16,371 bases of DNA. Source: an uncultured Bacteroidales bacterium (GTDB lineage: Bacteria; Bacteroidota; Bacteroidia; Bacteroidales; P3). Below the pieces are notes generated by a model that was given only the letters and a program-made list of their open reading frames with translations, made no database searches and had not been told where the DNA came from. The translations under genes were made by a program, and so were the position numbers. The stretch spans positions 1-16,371 of the forward strand of contig ONOZ01000247.1 of the NCBI GenBank assembly GCA_900319595.1. Reading direction: 5' to 3'. Positions 7,964 to 15,944 of the stretch are shown one piece after another; position 1 is the stretch's first letter; each line of letters opens with the position of its first letter.

Positions 7964-9967
7964 TCAATCATCGCCATGATTATGAATCCGTTTTAGCCAC
8001 TTATATAAAATTGAATAGTCTAAATCTATATGTAATGTAGCTTTCAAATAGCCTGTTTTCCATTGAGACACATAAAAATCTTGCAAATATTCCTTTGGAT
8101 GGGAAAGATAGTAATTACTTTTCTTTTTATCCACTAAATGGCATTCATCCCCTGAGTTGAAGAACAAAAACCACCCAAAATTTTTTATATCCTCATTGCT
8201 AGGACTTGTTAAGGTTTGGTAGAGTGCGTAAAACATCACTTTACTATCATAACCTACGAGGCACTTCGTAGATGTAATATCAAATATTCTAGCAAAGTCC
8301 AAAGCTGCTTCCTGTAATTTATGCACAAGTTTTGCTTCTCTTATAATTTTTCCATTCTTTTCATATTCATAAGGATATCTAACTACAATTGGTTTTCCAT
8401 CCTTAATCTCATATCTTTTTACAGAACCAGACTGTTCCAAGAATAGTGTTTCAAAAAGGCCAACAAACGGCCTTTCTTGATTAACTGAATTATGAATATT
8501 TAAATTATCCCACAGATAACCATAAGCGTTATATTCAAGAAATTCTTTTTTGTACTTACAAGAAAATCTGTCAAGTCCCAAATATAAACCTATAAGATGA
8601 TATTTGATGCCAAATGAATTCAAAGTAGAAATCAAGTCTCTTTGGATTGATCCTCTCCAACCAATATCAACAATCGCTGTATTTAACGAAAAATCAAATG
8701 CACCGAGATATTCTTTTAATGCTTCTTTCTCATCATTCGCATTAGCGATAATATCTGGTTTAACATCATAATATAGAGAAATAAAGTCCTGATTTGTTTC
8801 AAGTTCTTCTCTCCAGAATGTATAATCAATGCTAAAATTATGTTGTTCTAATATTTTCGCATATTTATTAATATTTAATCCCCATGAATCAAATACTTGC
8901 TTCATGCTTCCCCTTCCTAAGAGAGGGAGGATAGAAAACATTTCGTTAAAATCTAAATCCTTATCATTTGTAGAAGGAACCCTTATACTCCTTCTTGACA
9001 TCTCGAAATAAACAATATTGATAGTAGTATCAGGGTGTAGAAGCTCGTATACCTTCTTTACAATATATCCATCACGCGCCATAAAAAAGATTTGTTGAAT
9101 ATTATACTTCTTAACTTTCTCATCAATCCACCTACAAAATCCATATAGCAACGGCCCAAATTTTTCATAACCAAACTTTGAATAATAATCCTTATACTGA
9201 TACTCATGATTATTTAAAAAAGCTGCAAGTTCTTTCAATCTCGATTTTTCCAATTTTGAAAGTGCCAGTGAACTTTTCTTAGAATAATTTGTGATCGTTG
9301 TGCTATATCTGGTTGGAATCTTTATAGCACTAACTCCAGCCTTTATAGCGCCTTTATAATCGTTTACAATATCGTTTCCTATATGTAATAACTGACAGGA
9401 TTTGATTGAATTTTCCTTACAAACACACTTAAACAAGCTTCCGTCAGATTTGATTGCATTCACTTCATTTGAGACATATAAACCCTTATAGCCCGTAATT
9501 CCATTTCTATTTAAAATATCCTCTATTACAGATTTGCTTAGATACATATCTGAGATGATAAATATTGCCTTTCCTTTTTTCAGACAATAGTCATATATCT
9601 TAAAGATCTGTTGATTAGCAGCGCATATTCTTTTCTCTTCTTCTATTTCAAGGTCATTTAGTCTAATGTTTATTTCCTCATCACTAGAGTATTGCTGATA
9701 GATTTCAGTTAGAGAAATATCCTTCTTGCCGGAAACAGTTCTTGCTTTTTTTTCAGCTTCAACTCGTTTATAGTAAAAGTTATTTATTTTGTATTTTTTT
9801 TCAATGATAGTGAATAGATCCTTAGGATTTGCAAGATCTCTTTTAATCAAAGTATCAAATACATCAAAAGAAACAAATTGATATTTATCGATTTTCTTAA
9901 TTGATGTATTATAATCATCAAATGTTATATCGTTTAATTTACTGTGAATTAATGTTTTAACTTTCAT
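7964..9967 (-). CDS. Two-domain HAD phosphatase + glycan phosphoribosyltransferase-like protein (candidate ribofuranosyltransferase)
   Basis: Residues 1-240 of 667 form a HAD domain with the full catalytic set: DVFDT (D35, D38), S139 in IISDMY, K173, and GNDIVND (D199, D203). Residues ~260-660 form a second domain with FFMARDG (294-300), SRRSIRVP (324-331), VDIGWRGS (433-440), GLYLGL (460-465) and a tail HPKEYLQDF...W..GYLK (623-642). This order matches COG5610-type proteins. Published work on Klebsiella O antigens described such two-domain enzymes as ribofuranosyltransferases: the C-terminal domain transfers phosphoribose from PRPP to the glycan and the HAD domain removes the 5-phosphate. 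The PRPP synthetase in the same operon supports that role here. It is cytosolic by sequence (no signal or membrane helix). No good ribosome binding site precedes the ATG. The HAD call is seen directly; the ribosyl activity is inferred from family and context. Confidence 0.82.
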   Translation of the reverse strand: MKVKTLIHSKLNDITFDDYNTSIKKIDKYQFVSFDVFDTLIKRDLANPKDLFTIIEKKYKINNFYYKRVEAEKKARTVSGKKDISLTEIYQQYSSDEEINIRLNDLEIEEEKRICAANQQIFKIYDYCLKKGKAIFIISDMYLSKSVIEDILNRNGITGYKGLYVSNEVNAIKSDGSLFKCVCKENSIKSCQLLHIGNDIVNDYKGAIKAGVSAIKIPTRYSTTITNYSKKSSLALSKLEKSRLKELAAFLNNHEYQYKDYYSKFGYEKFGPLLYGFCRWIDEKVKKYNIQQIFFMARDGYIVKKVYELLHPDTTINIVYFEMSRRSIRVPSTNDKDLDFNEMFSILPLLGRGSMKQVFDSWGLNINKYAKILEQHNFSIDYTFWREELETNQDFISLYYDVKPDIIANANDEKEALKEYLGAFDFSLNTAIVDIGWRGSIQRDLISTLNSFGIKYHLIGLYLGLDRFSCKYKKEFLEYNAYGYLWDNLNIHNSVNQERPFVGLFETLFLEQSGSVKRYEIKDGKPIVVRYPYEYEKNGKIIREAKLVHKLQEAALDFARIFDITSTKCLVGYDSKVMFYALYQTLTSPSNEDIKNFGWFLFFNSGDECHLVDKKKSNYYLSHPKEYLQDFYVSQWKTGYLKATLHIDLDYSILYKWLKRIHNHGDD

Positions 9968-10001
9968 ATCATCAATTTAGTTTATTAATAATAGCCTCTA
10001 T

Positions 10002-11288
10002 CTATCGCCTATTTGCTCTATTATATTCAGATATAAGTTCATAATAAGGAAATGGAATAATACATAATCTTTTTAAGAACCCTGGTTTCCAACTACATTT
10101 TGAAAAATCTTCCTTAAAATTCTTTGGATGTCTCACATAATTTAGCATATTTTTAGGTTTTGCAAGTTTTCTTAGCACAGTTTCCTGATATGGTAAATCC
10201 CCAAATAGTTTCGCCTCTCTAAAAGTAGGATGTTTACTTATAATTTTTAGAGCCTGATATGTGGATGCTGGATTCATAGCAAAGTTTTTTTCATTAAATA
10301 CTGATACAAAATTCAAAGCTCCTAGTCTCATGTCTTGGATCGTATTGATTGCCATTTCACTATCCTTATATTCATATTCTGCGAATATTGGAATTACTCG
10401 ATCACCTATCCGCTCATAACCTAAGGTTGAACCTTCAAATGTCATAAACGGATATTCAACAAAATTTGATACATACTCAGCTGGCGCTTCTCCTCTAGGA
10501 ATATATGATTGAACATTCGATTTTCTCTCTATTTCTTCTCTGAGTCCTAAATATAATCCAAACAAATGAGCATCAATTTTTTCATCACAAATTAGGCTGT
10601 CTATGCATTTCTGCAAAGATCCATACCAACCTATATCAATCAAGCCAATATTTCCTGTGAACTCTATCTCACGTAAGTATTCAAAAAAATTCTTTCTACT
10701 ATCATGTGCATTATTTGCCAAAACTGACTTTATTTTATTATAAAATTTATTAAACTTTGAATCACTATTCATATAGTCATAAATAGTTATCCTCTCGTCA
10801 TTACCAATGCCAGATGCATTCCAATACTTATAAACGGTCGAAGAATCCAATCCCATCATATGAGACATTTCTATGTAATTAACGTTCGAAAATGCAGCAC
10901 CTTTAAATAGGGAAACGAAACTTTCAATTGAGCTATTACATGAAAGATATGGTAGGCGTACAGCCGCCCGTGAAGCATACATATAGGAATTATCAATGGC
11001 CTTCTCACCATTTACTAATTTATATGCTTCTTGTAATAATTCTCCATCTCTTGCCACAAAAAAAAGTTTATCAAGGCCTAATGTTAGTGCTTTTTGTTGA
11101 AGCCAGCTAGAGAATCCTAATATAATTGGGCCAATAACTTCATATCCATAGTAATAGTATGCTGACCTATCTGGTTCTACACTGGATCTTATTTCTTCTG
11201 CTAAATTTTCCCAGTCGTCTCGGTATTCCTTGGGCATTTTGTATAATCTGATAAATGAATCTCTTCTAGCCATGTTATCAATTTCCAT
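10002..11288 (-). CDS. Stand-alone glycan phosphoribosyltransferase-like protein, no HAD domain
   Basis: This 428-residue protein aligns along most of its length with the C-terminal domain of the next gene. It has FFVARDG (76-82), SRAAVRLP (106-113), LIDIGWYGS (216-224), GLYLGL (244-249) and the tail HPKNFKEDF...W.PGFLK (387-405). It starts right at that domain and has only ~40 residues before it, with no DxDxT phosphatase motif. It is therefore either a natural single-domain transferase or a copy that has lost the HAD part. By family reasoning it may transfer phosphoribose (or a related phospho-sugar) from PRPP and leave the phosphate on, or use the phosphatase domain of its paralogue or of the upstream CofD-HAD protein. 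Start: ATG at 11286-11288; a second ATG at 11271-11273 is equally possible, as both have weak ribosome binding sites. Gap to the next gene 34 bases. Confidence 0.78.
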   Translation of the reverse strand: MEIDNMARRDSFIRLYKMPKEYRDDWENLAEEIRSSVEPDRSAYYYYGYEVIGPIILGFSSWLQQKALTLGLDKLFFVARDGELLQEAYKLVNGEKAIDNSYMYASRAAVRLPYLSCNSSIESFVSLFKGAAFSNVNYIEMSHMMGLDSSTVYKYWNASGIGNDERITIYDYMNSDSKFNKFYNKIKSVLANNAHDSRKNFFEYLREIEFTGNIGLIDIGWYGSLQKCIDSLICDEKIDAHLFGLYLGLREEIERKSNVQSYIPRGEAPAEYVSNFVEYPFMTFEGSTLGYERIGDRVIPIFAEYEYKDSEMAINTIQDMRLGALNFVSVFNEKNFAMNPASTYQALKIISKHPTFREAKLFGDLPYQETVLRKLAKPKNMLNYVRHPKNFKEDFSKCSWKPGFLKRLCIIPFPYYELISEYNRANRR

Positions 11289-11298
11289 AGCATTCTAT

Positions 11299-13086
11299 TT
11301 ATTGGTTTATTGTTCTAAGTAAAATATTACATTCATATACATCGTCAACCTGAATAGTGCGAACACCAGTATTTTTAATATTTGATTCAGCACCATTCAC
11401 AGTTTCATTCCCTACGAATATAACTTGATTTTTTTGCAAATTATGCTTTTTCATTATTTCCTGAAGCATCGTCTTCTTATCATAATCTTTTGCCATAACA
11501 TCGATTGAAGTATGACCCGATATTCTCGCTTCATATCTACCATCAAAGCCTTCAAGTACCTTATTTGCTTTCTTTAATAACACTTCCCTATTCACTAGCG
11601 GCTTAATAGTAACTACACAACCAGCTCCTCTCGTTTTAATTTTGCCACGAAAAGCATCTACTTCTTCAAGTTTCAAAGCCACCTTCGGGTCTACAACATA
11701 TTTTTCTGACAAAAGGTCTTGATTATAATTGTCTGATGTAAAGTGCACATTTCCAAAGTCAGAATATATATCAACAACTGCATCTTGATGATACAGATAC
11801 TTCATAACATCTCTGACATGTTCATAATTATTTCCAGAATGAATAATTCCTGAAAACAGATTCATATTCTCTGCACCAACAGCTTTTCCTCTATTGCTAG
11901 CACGCTCATCCCAGAGAGTTCCATCAAGATCATATATATATGTGCCAGCGAAACTTGAAATATTAAAATAGTCTTTCATTATTAGATCTATTAATTTCAC
12001 CGGATTATGCTTTGACGTCTCTGCTCCGATATGACCCGATATGCTCTTAATTGTGTTTACTGAATTCATACCAGGAACAGCATCAATATTTACTACTGCA
12101 GTAATGTCGTCTACAGGAATATATCTAGCAAGTATCTCAACGATATCGTCAGCTGAAACTCCCTTCATATCATGATCCTCTATATTATTCATAACAAGGT
12201 ATTTCTTAGCCTTAGAAGCTGCAAGTATCTTCCTTAATCCCGAATGCATATATGAGGGAATGAGTGAGGACCACTGTGTACCGGAACTGAAAATAATCAA
12301 ATCAGCTTCTCCGATGATGCTCTTGCAGCTTCTGACCTTTGTGAGATCCGTCTCCTCATCCACAGACGGAATGTACTCCTGACCATCCCTAAGAAGCATG
12401 ACAGAAGTAATCTTGTCATCAGGATTGTCCCATTCAACGATGATTCCCTCGTCCTCAATCACATGACCGGATTCTGTCCTTGCTTCCAGATACAGGTTGA
12501 CATCCGAAATCAGATGCACATTATCCTTGATGCCCAGTATTCCAGCCATATCCTTACCTGCAAGCCTGAGACTGTATCCGTTCATCGCGGCAGAGGCAGA
12601 GTAAAAGATATTGGCAATCGAAAAATCCTTGAAGTCTACGCCTTCTAAAGTTCTTCTCCAAACATTATTGTGTACGTTCTCGAAGAAGAAATAATCCAAC
12701 AGACTCTTCAGATTATAGGTATCTTTGTCGCCAATAGCTACACGGCTCTCTTCAAGCAATTCACATGCCTGCTCATAGTAATCTTCCTTGCTATCAGCAT
12801 CCAGACGAAGATTAAAAAGCTTATATAAAACTGACTCCCTGCTGGAGAAATCCTTAAGCTGTGCAGCCTTTTGAACCTTGAACTGCGTCATATGGTTTTT
12901 TCTCAAATCGCTCGGTCCAAGGATCCTGTCATTGAATATTTTCCTGCAAGTACCTGTCGATTTTCCATTATCATAGGCGTTAATAATCACATCAAGATTA
13001 TAATTATCGTTTCCGTAGATAGCGGAGAAACCTTCCTGGATTGCAATACTGCCAGTGCCGCCGCTAAAGATTACCACATTAAACAT
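11299..13086 (-). CDS. CofD/YvcK-like transferase fused to a degenerate HAD domain
   Basis: Residues 1 to ~370 of 595 resemble the CofD/YvcK fold: FSGGTGS (7-13), NAYDNGKSTG (36-45), ILGPSDLRKN (55-64) and SSGTQWSSLIP (267-277), all counterparts of CofD/YvcK substrate-site motifs. CofD transfers a phospho-lactyl (or phosphoenolpyruvyl) group from a nucleotide carrier; YvcK binds UDP-sugars and affects the cell wall. Residues ~380-595 form a HAD domain with YDLDGT (D386, D388) and a DYDKKTML block (K537/K538), of the phosphomannomutase-like type. Its last motif reads VGNETVNGAES instead of the usual GD...ND, so metal binding may be altered. A strong AAGGAAGG site precedes the ATG. The upstream neighbour is a nucleotidyltransferase, mirroring the CofC-CofD pair. 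Base composition shifts from GC-richer (N-terminal part) to AT-rich near 12,240. Exact reaction unknown. Confidence 0.75.
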   Translation of the reverse strand: MFNVVIFSGGTGSIAIQEGFSAIYGNDNYNLDVIINAYDNGKSTGTCRKIFNDRILGPSDLRKNHMTQFKVQKAAQLKDFSSRESVLYKLFNLRLDADSKEDYYEQACELLEESRVAIGDKDTYNLKSLLDYFFFENVHNNVWRRTLEGVDFKDFSIANIFYSASAAMNGYSLRLAGKDMAGILGIKDNVHLISDVNLYLEARTESGHVIEDEGIIVEWDNPDDKITSVMLLRDGQEYIPSVDEETDLTKVRSCKSIIGEADLIIFSSGTQWSSLIPSYMHSGLRKILAASKAKKYLVMNNIEDHDMKGVSADDIVEILARYIPVDDITAVVNIDAVPGMNSVNTIKSISGHIGAETSKHNPVKLIDLIMKDYFNISSFAGTYIYDLDGTLWDERASNRGKAVGAENMNLFSGIIHSGNNYEHVRDVMKYLYHQDAVVDIYSDFGNVHFTSDNYNQDLLSEKYVVDPKVALKLEEVDAFRGKIKTRGAGCVVTIKPLVNREVLLKKANKVLEGFDGRYEARISGHTSIDVMAKDYDKKTMLQEIMKKHNLQKNQVIFVGNETVNGAESNIKNTGVRTIQVDDVYECNILLRTINQ

Positions 13087-13161
13087 TGTCTGCTTCCTTC
13101 CTTTGCCTTTGGTCTTAAGAAGATCTTTTAGTCATCCTTATAAGTCTTCTTTTCTGGAGTC

Positions 13162-13929
13162 CTATCTCTTTGTCCTCTTTGCCTTTTCTCGTACCATTTC
13201 TAATTCTTCCTGGGTATTAAATGAATAACTCCTTCCTGACTCGACCAGCGCATATTTCATCGGTTTAAGCTTTGGCTGGTTCTCATAGAAATATGTAAAG
13301 GAATCCAGCAGCTTCATTTCCTTAGAAACCTCTTTATTGATATAGTCCTCTTGATCATTCAGCCCCAAAACCTTCATATAAGACTCAAGCTGTGAGCAGA
13401 TATCTGGAAGATTGAACACAAATACGGATTGATCGTGGATACCCGTTTCAACCACACCATCTTTAGCTCTGAAATGCGATGCTTTGATCATATCGCCATC
13501 TGGTTCATACCAGGCATATGGCTCCGGGTCGATTGATGACAGCGATACGCCAACTGCAGCTTCATCTACCTCTATCTCTGCCGCCCTTTTGAATATCACA
13601 TCATCCAAATAGAACGTGTCACCCCAGCACAGCGTTATCCTGTCCGCTCCACAATCCTGTTTTATTAACCTTGCAGCTCGAAGGAAAGAATGAGAGTCCC
13701 CTTGACCTGTGCCAATGGCCAATGTCTTACAGCCCTTTACTGCATCCTTGTAGTCATCATATATCTCCCTGTTAATCACAAGGTATGTATTGTCAAAGAA
13801 TTTTGATCCCAAATCAACCGTGTGCTGTGCTACATATGTATCATCTACTTTGCAGAAGGCTTTCGGGTATCCGCCAAAGCGAGATGATTTCCCAGAGGCC
13901 AGTATCAAAAATGCATGTTTCATCTTCAT
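13162..13929 (-). CDS. Nucleotidyltransferase, MobA/CofC/sugar-nucleotidyltransferase type
   Basis: Predicted cytosolic enzyme that activates a phosphorylated compound with a nucleoside triphosphate. The 255-residue protein begins with the signature loop LASGKSSRFGG (10-20) followed by P22-K23, a variant of the usual AGG/GxGxRMG...K motif. It has IGTGQGDSHS (72-81) and a metal-site aspartate in CWGDTF (D104). A C-terminal third (TYFYENQPKLKPMKY onward) lacks a left-handed helix domain, so it is not GlmU-like. I chose the ATG at 13927-13929, with GGAG at 13935-13938; a second ATG two codons later is possible, while a TTG at 14010 would overlap the GT8 gene and is unlikely. It lies between GT8 (16-base gap) and the CofD-like gene (75-base gap). 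Substrate not predictable; a sugar-1-phosphate or a phospho-acid are both possible. Confidence 0.8.
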   Translation of the reverse strand: MKMKHAFLILASGKSSRFGGYPKAFCKVDDTYVAQHTVDLGSKFFDNTYLVINREIYDDYKDAVKGCKTLAIGTGQGDSHSFLRAARLIKQDCGADRITLCWGDTFYLDDVIFKRAAEIEVDEAAVGVSLSSIDPEPYAWYEPDGDMIKASHFRAKDGVVETGIHDQSVFVFNLPDICSQLESYMKVLGLNDQEDYINKEVSKEMKLLDSFTYFYENQPKLKPMKYALVESGRSYSFNTQEELEMVREKAKRTKR

Positions 13930-13945
13930 TTCTTCTCCGATAGGT

Positions 13946-14953
13946 TTATTTCGTCTTAAACAGTGTCTTGTATAAAAAGGCAGGATACAAATACGCATGC
14001 ACGATTCCAAGCAATGAGGCAGTCAGAGACTTTGACACCTTCATGTATAGGAAATTTGCAAACTTATTTAGCTTCTCAGGGTTATGCTTCCACAATGGCT
14101 CATCCTTCATCACGGTCTGACTACGCACTTCCATATAATAGTCCTTGTATGGATGATAGCACTCCTCTACCCATGGCCTTGGCTGAATCACCTGATTCTT
14201 TGTAAAGTGGACAATTACAGGATTTTTCTTTCCCTCCTCAAAGTCTTCTTTACTGCACTTCGTGCTGGGTCTCCGGTACCGAATCATATTCTTATAGTCG
14301 AAGAGGAACACAGCCGTTGTGCAGTTAAATTTCGGAGGCAGAACTTTTACCCCGCCTTCAACCGTATAATTGATTACATCCTGTACATCGTAGAAAAACA
14401 TATGCTGGTTTGAGTTGAGCACATCCGTGATCTTTTCAGTAATTCCATCCTCGCGCCACTTTTTCAAGTTGTATAGAATCATCCCACAGTTAACATATGG
14501 TGATGTCGTCTTCATGCCTATCTTCTTCTTATATACCGAACTTTGAAGATCATCCGCTGCGGCAATGTAATAACCAGAAATATCGGTGTTATAAAGCTCA
14601 TTTAGATTACCGGTAACAATCTGATCCCCTTCCAGAAGAAGCACCTTCTCAACAGACTGAGGGAGCAAGTCTTGAAAGTAGCAATAGCAGAATACAGTCT
14701 GCCCATTCCGGTTTGAGCCGGTAAGTTTATCAAAGTGATCAGGCATAGGGACAAAGATAATCTTTCGACTATGCTCAGCACTATCATGTTCATTAACGAG
14801 GTTGATAAGATTGTTACGGCTTTCGTCCGTCAGCTTATCACCAATGTAGTAAATAACGATTTCATCAACATCCTTGTTATTGATGAAAAGCGACTTAAAT
14901 GTCGTGATTGCCAGTTTGCTGTATAAATCACTGGAAGTCATAACAATATTCAT
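13946..14953 (-). CDS. GT8-family glycosyltransferase
   Basis: Predicted retaining GT-A glycosyltransferase (galactosyl or glucosyl type) acting at the cytosolic membrane face. The 335-residue protein starts MNIVMTSSDLYSKLAIT, has the donor-site strand LLLEGDQIVTGNL (105-117), the family block YVNCGMILYNLKKWRE (153-168) and the C-terminal IVHFTK...RPW (H249, 259-261), the counterpart of HFTG...KPW. The metal-binding DxD appears as E-G-D (108-110), a departure from most GT8 members. After residue ~290 a basic, moderately hydrophobic tail may anchor it to the membrane. The ATG at 14951-14953 is preceded by GGGAAGG with a 9-base spacer; a TTG at 14971 is less likely. The stop of a short leader ORF overlaps this ATG. 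Sugar specificity cannot be told from sequence. Confidence 0.87.
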   Translation of the reverse strand: MNIVMTSSDLYSKLAITTFKSLFINNKDVDEIVIYYIGDKLTDESRNNLINLVNEHDSAEHSRKIIFVPMPDHFDKLTGSNRNGQTVFCYCYFQDLLPQSVEKVLLLEGDQIVTGNLNELYNTDISGYYIAAADDLQSSVYKKKIGMKTTSPYVNCGMILYNLKKWREDGITEKITDVLNSNQHMFFYDVQDVINYTVEGGVKVLPPKFNCTTAVFLFDYKNMIRYRRPSTKCSKEDFEEGKKNPVIVHFTKNQVIQPRPWVEECYHPYKDYYMEVRSQTVMKDEPLWKHNPEKLNKFANFLYMKVSKSLTASLLGIVHAYLYPAFLYKTLFKTK

Positions 14954-15051
14954 CTCAAACAACCTTCCCAATTAATAACTTTATAATCCCCTGTGTTCCT
15001 CGGCGAAGCCGCCCCTCCAGATTGCTTATCCAATACCAGTTCCAGATTCAT
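14950..15051 (-). CDS. Possible 33-residue leader ORF overlapping the GT8 start
   Basis: An ATG at 15049-15051 has AAGGGA at 15059-15064 with an ideal 7-base spacer. It opens a frame of 33 codons ending in TGA at 14950-14952, so the stop overlaps the ATG of the GT8 gene (ATGA arrangement). The peptide starts MNLELVLDKQSGG and has no membrane helix or known motif. A compact GC-rich hairpin (CGGC-TTC-GCCG, 15001-15011) lies inside it. It could be a translated leader that couples ribosomes to the GT8 gene, or chance. Only a third of its length has protein-like character. Confidence 0.3.
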   Translation of the reverse strand: MNLELVLDKQSGGAASPRNTGDYKVINWEGCLR

Positions 15052-15116
15052 CTACTTATCCCTTGTGGTCATCATGCCCCAGATAGGAAATCAATCCAAC
15101 CTTTTCCGGCCCTTTT

Positions 15117-15944
15117 CTATATCCGGCATATCTCCACAGGAATACCAATCTCATCAAGTTCAGCCTTATACTCTTCCATCAGCGAATCCTCGACACCTGA
15201 ATACCGCATCTCCATACCCAAGCTTTTGTACTTGTTCTCCCCAAGGTTATGTTCCTTAATCAGCTCAATTTTTAATATCCGGTCTCTGTACTTCCCCAGT
15301 AATTCCTTCACAGCTCTCCGGTTATCGATCCCGTCCGTATACTTCCCTATCACCGGAACCCGGATAACTACAGGAACCCTCTGATTCTTCCACGATAAGA
15401 GGTAGTCAAGGTTACTCATATAAAACTCCAGATTACCCTTCTCAACCTCTCTGCATCGCCTACCATCCAGTATCTTCATATCCACATAAAAGAAATCGAT
15501 GTTCTGAATCGCAAGAGTCAAAAGATTGGACGGCACAAACAGTGCGGTCTCGACAGCGATATGTACTCCGGCATCGTGGAGGGATGAACACACAGAAACC
15601 AATCTATCCATCTGCAGCAGTGCCTCACCACCGCTGAAGGTCACACCACCGGGGAGCAGGTCGATATCTGAAGCGTCTGTTATCCTCCAAAACTCCTTCT
15701 TCCCTTCATAGAATCCTTTATCCTTAAGACACTCATGAACTAGAGCTTCCGGATCCATCCACCGGCCATACGTGCCTTCAATCCCATCCTTCACATAAGC
15801 CTCTGGATGAGAAGTTATGTTCTCCGGATTAGAACACCACGGACAGCGGAGTGAGCATCCTTTGAGAAACACAGTCGTCCTTATACCCGGACCATCATGG
15901 AGAGAGAATCTTTGGATGTTCGTGAGGAGTATTTTGTTATCCAT
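15117..15944 (-). CDS. Radical SAM protein of the glycyl-radical-enzyme-activating type
   Basis: Predicted cytosolic iron-sulfur enzyme that uses S-adenosylmethionine to make a radical, in activases placing a glycyl radical on a partner enzyme. The 275 residues have SLHDGPGIRTTVFLKGC (14-30), the radical SAM cluster motif C30-x3-C34-x2-C37, GGVTFSGGEAL (99-109) and the family's C-terminal ELIKEHNLGENKY (227-239). It lacks the cysteine-rich insert binding two extra 4Fe-4S clusters after the CxxxCxxC that many such activases carry, and so resembles the shorter PflA-like form. No glycyl radical enzyme (RVxGY/F-type gene) is in the window. Its ATG at 15942-15944 overlaps the end of the upstream small membrane protein by 8 bases; GGAG lies about 10 bases upstream. 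A link to the polysaccharide genes is positional only. Confidence 0.85.
   Translation of the reverse strand: MDNKILLTNIQRFSLHDGPGIRTTVFLKGCSLRCPWCSNPENITSHPEAYVKDGIEGTYGRWMDPEALVHECLKDKGFYEGKKEFWRITDASDIDLLPGGVTFSGGEALLQMDRLVSVCSSLHDAGVHIAVETALFVPSNLLTLAIQNIDFFYVDMKILDGRRCREVEKGNLEFYMSNLDYLLSWKNQRVPVVIRVPVIGKYTDGIDNRRAVKELLGKYRDRILKIELIKEHNLGENKYKSLGMEMRYSGVEDSLMEEYKAELDEIGIPVEICRI

Noticed and set aside
13117..13151. AAGAAGA / TCTTCTT inverted repeat between the nucleotidyltransferase and CofD-like genes as a regulatory hairpin
   Set aside because: Seven-base arms of simple sequence around a 21-base loop are easily expected by chance.
14084..14413. Plus-strand 109-codon frame inside GT8
   Set aside because: It is antisense to a well-supported gene and shows no protein-like motifs.
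15022..15384. Plus-strand 120-codon frame over the radical SAM gene end
   Set aside because: Antisense to a gene with clear family motifs; Ser/Pro/Ile-rich composition typical of a shadow frame.
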